Below the pieces are notes generated by a model that was given only the letters and a program-made list of their open reading frames with translations, made no database searches and was not told the origin of the DNA. The translations under genes and the position numbers were made by a program. From NCBI GenBank assembly GCA_963082975.1, contig OY720345.1:29210611-29274610 (forward strand): 64,000 nt of DNA, written 5' to 3'. This DNA comes from Labia minor (lineage: Eukaryota; Arthropoda; Insecta; Dermaptera; Spongiphoridae). Positions 60,339 to 64,000 of this stretch are shown one piece after another; positions within the stretch are counted from its first letter, which is position 1; the number at the start of each line of letters is the position of its first letter.

Positions 60339-60569
60339 CAGAGGTTCCCAATCTTTTCCGGTTTGCGGCTCTCTAAATAATCAGATTTTTTCCCCGGCGC
60401 CCTCAATACATCAGATATTTTTCTAAATTTTTGACTTTCTTTAAAAATTGGAAAACTTTAAAAGCAATTACCCATTTAACAGCGAAAAATTAAAAACTTA
60501 TACTTACTATTTTCCTTGGGATAATATAAAATATCCTGGGAGCCGCGGCGCACACTTTGGGAATCACTG
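60339..60569. mobile_element. hAT MITE with perfect 8-bp target duplication
   Basis: A 231-bp element with left end CAGAGGTTCCCAATCTTTTC and right end TTGGGAATCACTG (inverse, two mismatches in 13). It is flanked by identical ATATAAAT on both sides (60331-60338 and 60570-60577). Both ends are GC-richer (CCCCGGCGCCCTC; GGGAGCCGCGGCGCACAC). Non-coding. Confidence 0.9.
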
Positions 60570-61914
60570 ATATAAATAATATTAGAAAAATAAATTTAGG
60601 AAAAAAAAAATTGTTTTTTTATAAAATAAAATTTTTATTTAGTTTCATTGGGGTATGATTTTAAGGATAGCAGTTTTATTCTGAGAACCAATGTCCGTTG
60701 AATTGAATTGGAAAAAAAATTGAAAAAGAGCTGACCTTTTAGTATCACTTTAGGATTGTCCTTTAGGACGATTTAATAAAATAAATCGTGAGAAAAGTAT
60801 TGATACATTTAATAAATACTTGTTGATTTTTTTTATTAACAAAATTAATTATATTTGAATAATAATATATCAATGATTGGACATTCCATAACATAATTTA
60901 TATTATTTATTTTTATTATTCAAAATGTTACCAAAAATATTTAAAATCTTGGTTGAATAAACCATGAGTTTATTATTTTATAAATTATATAAGATTAAGA
61001 AGAAAAAAAAAATTAAAAAATATTTCCGTGACACATTAATCTTTCATTTTACAGTGAATTATTTAAAATATTGTTTCTTTTTGTTTAATAATAATGCTAC
61101 AAATTCAACTTGAAAACTTAATTTATCTCGCACACGTTTTATTTGTTGAAAATTAAAAAAAAAAAAAAAAATACAAAAACAAAAGAAAATTACATTGAAT
61201 GAGAATATAATGAGATCACAAAAAAAATTCTAGTACATTAATCAACTTTCAATTTTTTTTTCTTTATTTTAAAATAAATAATTTTGTTATTTTATTTTTG
61301 GAAATTATATTATTTTTTAGTTTAAATTATTATAATAAGAAGACAATGCCTTAGAAAGGTTTTTTTTTTGTTTTTTCTATAGTTTTAATGGAAAAATTGT
61401 TTGATTTCTACCAAATAAATGTAAAAATAAAGTAAAAGTTGATTCACATATACATAATAAGAAATAATCATTTGTTTTTGATCTAAATAATATTTTTAAT
61501 ATATTAATTATAAATTTATCATTGAGAATTTAATTAAATCTGTTAGAGATTAGCATTCCAAGGACCTATAGTATCTCAATTTATTACATAGCCACCAATT
61601 TATTAGTTATTATTATTATTATTATAAGAAAATTAATTATATTTTTTTATAAATTTATTATTTGAAATGGAATTTTGCCGATCTAACCATCGAATTATAA
61701 GAAATAATTAATATATTGGTGAGGATTTAAACGATGAAGGTATGCTATCGAACTAAATATAAAATTACATAAATTACTAATAAATCTCATTGGAATATTT
61801 AAATAGATATTTTTATTTGTGTTAATAATTAACTATTATGCTGTATTAATCTCGTAGGTGGAGTATCTTAAGTCATAAAATACATTAAAACCTATACTAG
61901 AAGACACCGATAAA

Positions 61915-62000
61915 TATCGTATAAGGAAAGTTTCTTTGGAATTAAAAAAGGAATCCACTGGCAAAGTTTTTTTCCAAATATTCCAAATGCTTCCCGGTTT
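61915..62000. repeat. Relative of the 51422-51857 hairpin arm
   Basis: GGAATTAAAAAAGGAATCCACTGGC then AAAGTTTTTTTCCAAAT corresponds to 51783-51822 (GAATTAAAAAAGGAACCCAC, TGATAAAGTTTTATCCAAAT). Only one arm is seen. Confidence 0.55.
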
Positions 62001-62277
62001 GTAAAAAATTACCTTTTTCTTTATTAAAGTTAAGAAGGATGAGGCAGAGGAACATGAATTCATGTTCATGTACTGCCCACCGATATAGATCTAATTTTCA
62101 ATGATATATTTAACCCTGTGATTGTAGTTCAAGAAAAAAACAGCTTAAAAGTCTTTGGAACGATATATCTTTCTGTCATCAAAAAATGATGACAATAGAA
62201 CAAAAAAGATCTTAAATGATCCTTAGGCAAGTAAATCAAGCTGTCACTTGCTCTTCATTTAAACAAAAATTTTAATA

Positions 62278-62310
62278 GCTAATGTTAATGTTAATGTTAA
62301 TGCTAATGCT
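62278..62310. repeat. TTAATG hexamer tandem repeat
   Basis: Five to six copies of TAATGT/TAATGC in a row. Confidence 0.8.
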
Positions 62311-62697
62311 GTGTTTGTATTAAAGAAATTTTTTTTATAAAATTTTACTGTTCCAGTCATAAACCGTTTAATACTTCAAACTGTTAACACTTATTTAAAG
62401 TAATAAAAATTATTTGAAAATCAAATAAAAAAATTTATACTTCAAGAGACAATTTTCGATCTGTAGGCATGAAAATCAACATAACCAAATTAGCCACTGC
62501 AAGACAAGCTAAATATCTTATATAAGAAAATTATTTTTCTCCCATAAAAAAACAAAGATTAATTAATTAAATTTAACAAGTTAATATTTGAAAAAAAATG
62601 TATTAACATCAACTGTATTAACAAGTTTAAAAAATGTCTGAACTTGAGTGGATGAATAAAAAGTATTTTTATTATCGATTGAAAATTTGTTTAAGAG

Positions 62698-62729
62698 AAA
62701 TTTATGCGTATATATATACGCATAAATTT
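62698..62729. repeat. 32-bp perfect palindrome
   Basis: AAATTTATGCGTATAT followed immediately by its exact reverse complement. A second GTATATATATATATACGC string follows at about 62748-62765. Confidence 0.88.
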
Positions 62730-63885
62730 AGTATATATTTAGTATATGTATATATATATATACGCAGAGAGAATGTGAACTAATAGTAGGAATTAAAAAT
62801 ATATACATACATGTATAAAATTTTAGTGAAAGCTTTAACTTTTTAGCTCTTGAATCAAGCGCCACCTTGTGCAAAGATTGAGAAAGAATTACACAAGTGA
62901 AAAATTATTTCTTCAATTAAATCAATTTGAATTTATATTATGTTGTTTATTAGTGACAATTATAGATTATCTATCATTCGATTTGATTGGGATTATTTAT
63001 TTATTCTTGAATATATATATTGATAATACATATAATGTTTATTTTTATTGATTCTTATAGTATTATATGTAATATTCCAAAAGAACTTTTAAAGATAAGA
63101 GTTTATAGTTAATAAACCGAGAGTGGCGAGCCTTTCAAAACAACCCTTGAGTGGTATCTCAACAACATCAACAGATTTTCCATGATAACAACAGGATATA
63201 AACATGTGTGCTTCCAACATCTAATTTCAAGTTGTTATGATATTCCTCGAAATGTTTATATTCATACATATAAATAAGTTTAGAGGAAACTTTTTTTCCT
63301 CATTATAATCATTTTTCTAAACAACTCCAAATTTATAGAAAAAAAAAATTATTTTATCAATATTTTACAATTGATTGTTCCATAAATAGAAATCATTAAC
63401 TTGAATATGGTTCTCATTTAGTCGAATAAAATATTTATACTCTCGAATATGTAAAAACGAGAGTGGGAATGAATCAATATTCATCTAAAATATATTGACA
63501 TAGATTGTAAATGTATTAATTAATTGTGTGAGTGAGCAGAGAGACCGACTGATGGAATTTACAGAAAAGAATATAAAATAAATAAATAAAAAAAAAAAAT
63601 AATACATGATCACTTTTTCACAATTAAAATTTCCATTTCTATTTGAATGGAAAACAAAACATCTGTTATTTAGATTTGCATCACTGGGAAATTAGTCTAT
63701 CTAACTATTGCATTATAGATAAATAGAATATTCAATTAACCCAAAATGAAATTGTTTTAGCAGTTTACTAAAGAAATGTTTTATTTGAATTTAAATTATA
63801 CGAGAATATTATTTCATTATTTAATTAATAGATAATTAATTTATTTGAAGATCTTTTTTTTTATAAAATTTTCTTTTGTTTTAAA

Positions 63886-63926
63886 AATAAAAATAAGAGC
63901 TGTGACCGACCGACGATTTGAAACTG
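63886..63926 (-). repeat. Fragment of dispersed repeat family B
   Basis: AAATAAGAGCTGTGACCGAC then CGACGATTTGAAAC, the terminus also seen at 46335-46380 and, inverted, at 57285-57325. It ends abruptly against the LINE end at 63931. Confidence 0.65.
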
Positions 63927-63930
63927 TGGC

Positions 63931-64000
63931 ATTACGGAACTCGAAAGTTCTTGGCCGCAACAACCACATCACTCCCCACATTATCCACAACCGCGACCTT
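63931..64000 (-). mobile_element. LINE 3' end running off the window
   Basis: ATTACGGAACTCGAAAGTTC then TTGGCCGCAACAACCACATC, the complement of the LINE 3' terminus, followed by ACATTATCCACAACCGCG from the C-terminal coding part, with deletion. It continues past the right edge. Confidence 0.82.

Larger units (their letters stand above)
60570..63885. other. Intergenic A/T-rich, no gene seen
   Basis: Contains a one-arm relative of the 51422 hairpin (61915-62000), an 18-bp palindrome (62050-62067), a short hairpin (GTCATCA-A5-TGATGAC, 62175-62193), TTAATG hexamer repeats (62278-62310) and a 32-bp palindrome (62698-62729). A slightly GC-richer patch at 63115-63190 is unexplained. Confidence 0.5.

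Overview
This is an extremely AT-rich piece of a eukaryotic nuclear genome, very probably from an insect. Genes are split into short exons separated by long A/T-rich introns. The one gene that can be named, the mitochondrial calcium uniporter MCU, reads like the insect orthologue. The interspersed DNA (mariner, hAT, PIF/Harbinger, piggyBac and non-LTR elements with TAGA tails) is of the kind common in insect genomes. I cannot settle the insect order from the sequence.

Layout. (1) At about 1.3-8.3 kb on the + strand lies a two-exon gene for a small secreted protein of about 152 residues. I do not recognise it. It has a clear signal peptide, a 6.5 kb intron and a poly(A) signal. (2) At 8.4-16.9 kb there is a tRNA-derived SINE-like element, one doubtful exon near 10.0 kb, and then almost 7 kb of A/T-rich DNA with TA microsatellites. 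(3) At 16.96-24.68 kb on the - strand are five consecutive coding exons of MCU. They cover the N-terminal domain, the coiled coil, both membrane helices with the WDIMEP selectivity filter, and an unusually long C-terminal tail. The first exon(s), with the mitochondrial targeting sequence, are upstream and not identified. The introns carry a degenerate non-LTR retrotransposon, an internally deleted mariner and other repeats. (4) At 25-46 kb I find no certain host gene. This stretch holds repeats: two dispersed families (called A and B here), hAT elements with intact 8-bp target duplications, a 750-bp hairpin, LINE fragments and a dead mariner. (5) At 46.9-47.4 kb there is a GC-elevated island with a strong start codon and splice donor. 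It looks like the promoter-proximal first coding exon of a + strand gene whose remaining exons I cannot find; the encoded N-terminus begins MGG and contains seven histidines. (6) From 47.4 kb to the end are more repeats: a PIF/Harbinger MITE with near-perfect 160-bp arms, a second hairpin, an 83-bp piggyBac-type MITE, and further family A/B and hAT copies. A LINE end runs off the right edge.

The genes show no evident functional link. Host coding sequence is under 2 kb of the window. Most of what can be described is mobile-element structure, and several elements have ends and target duplications readable to the base.
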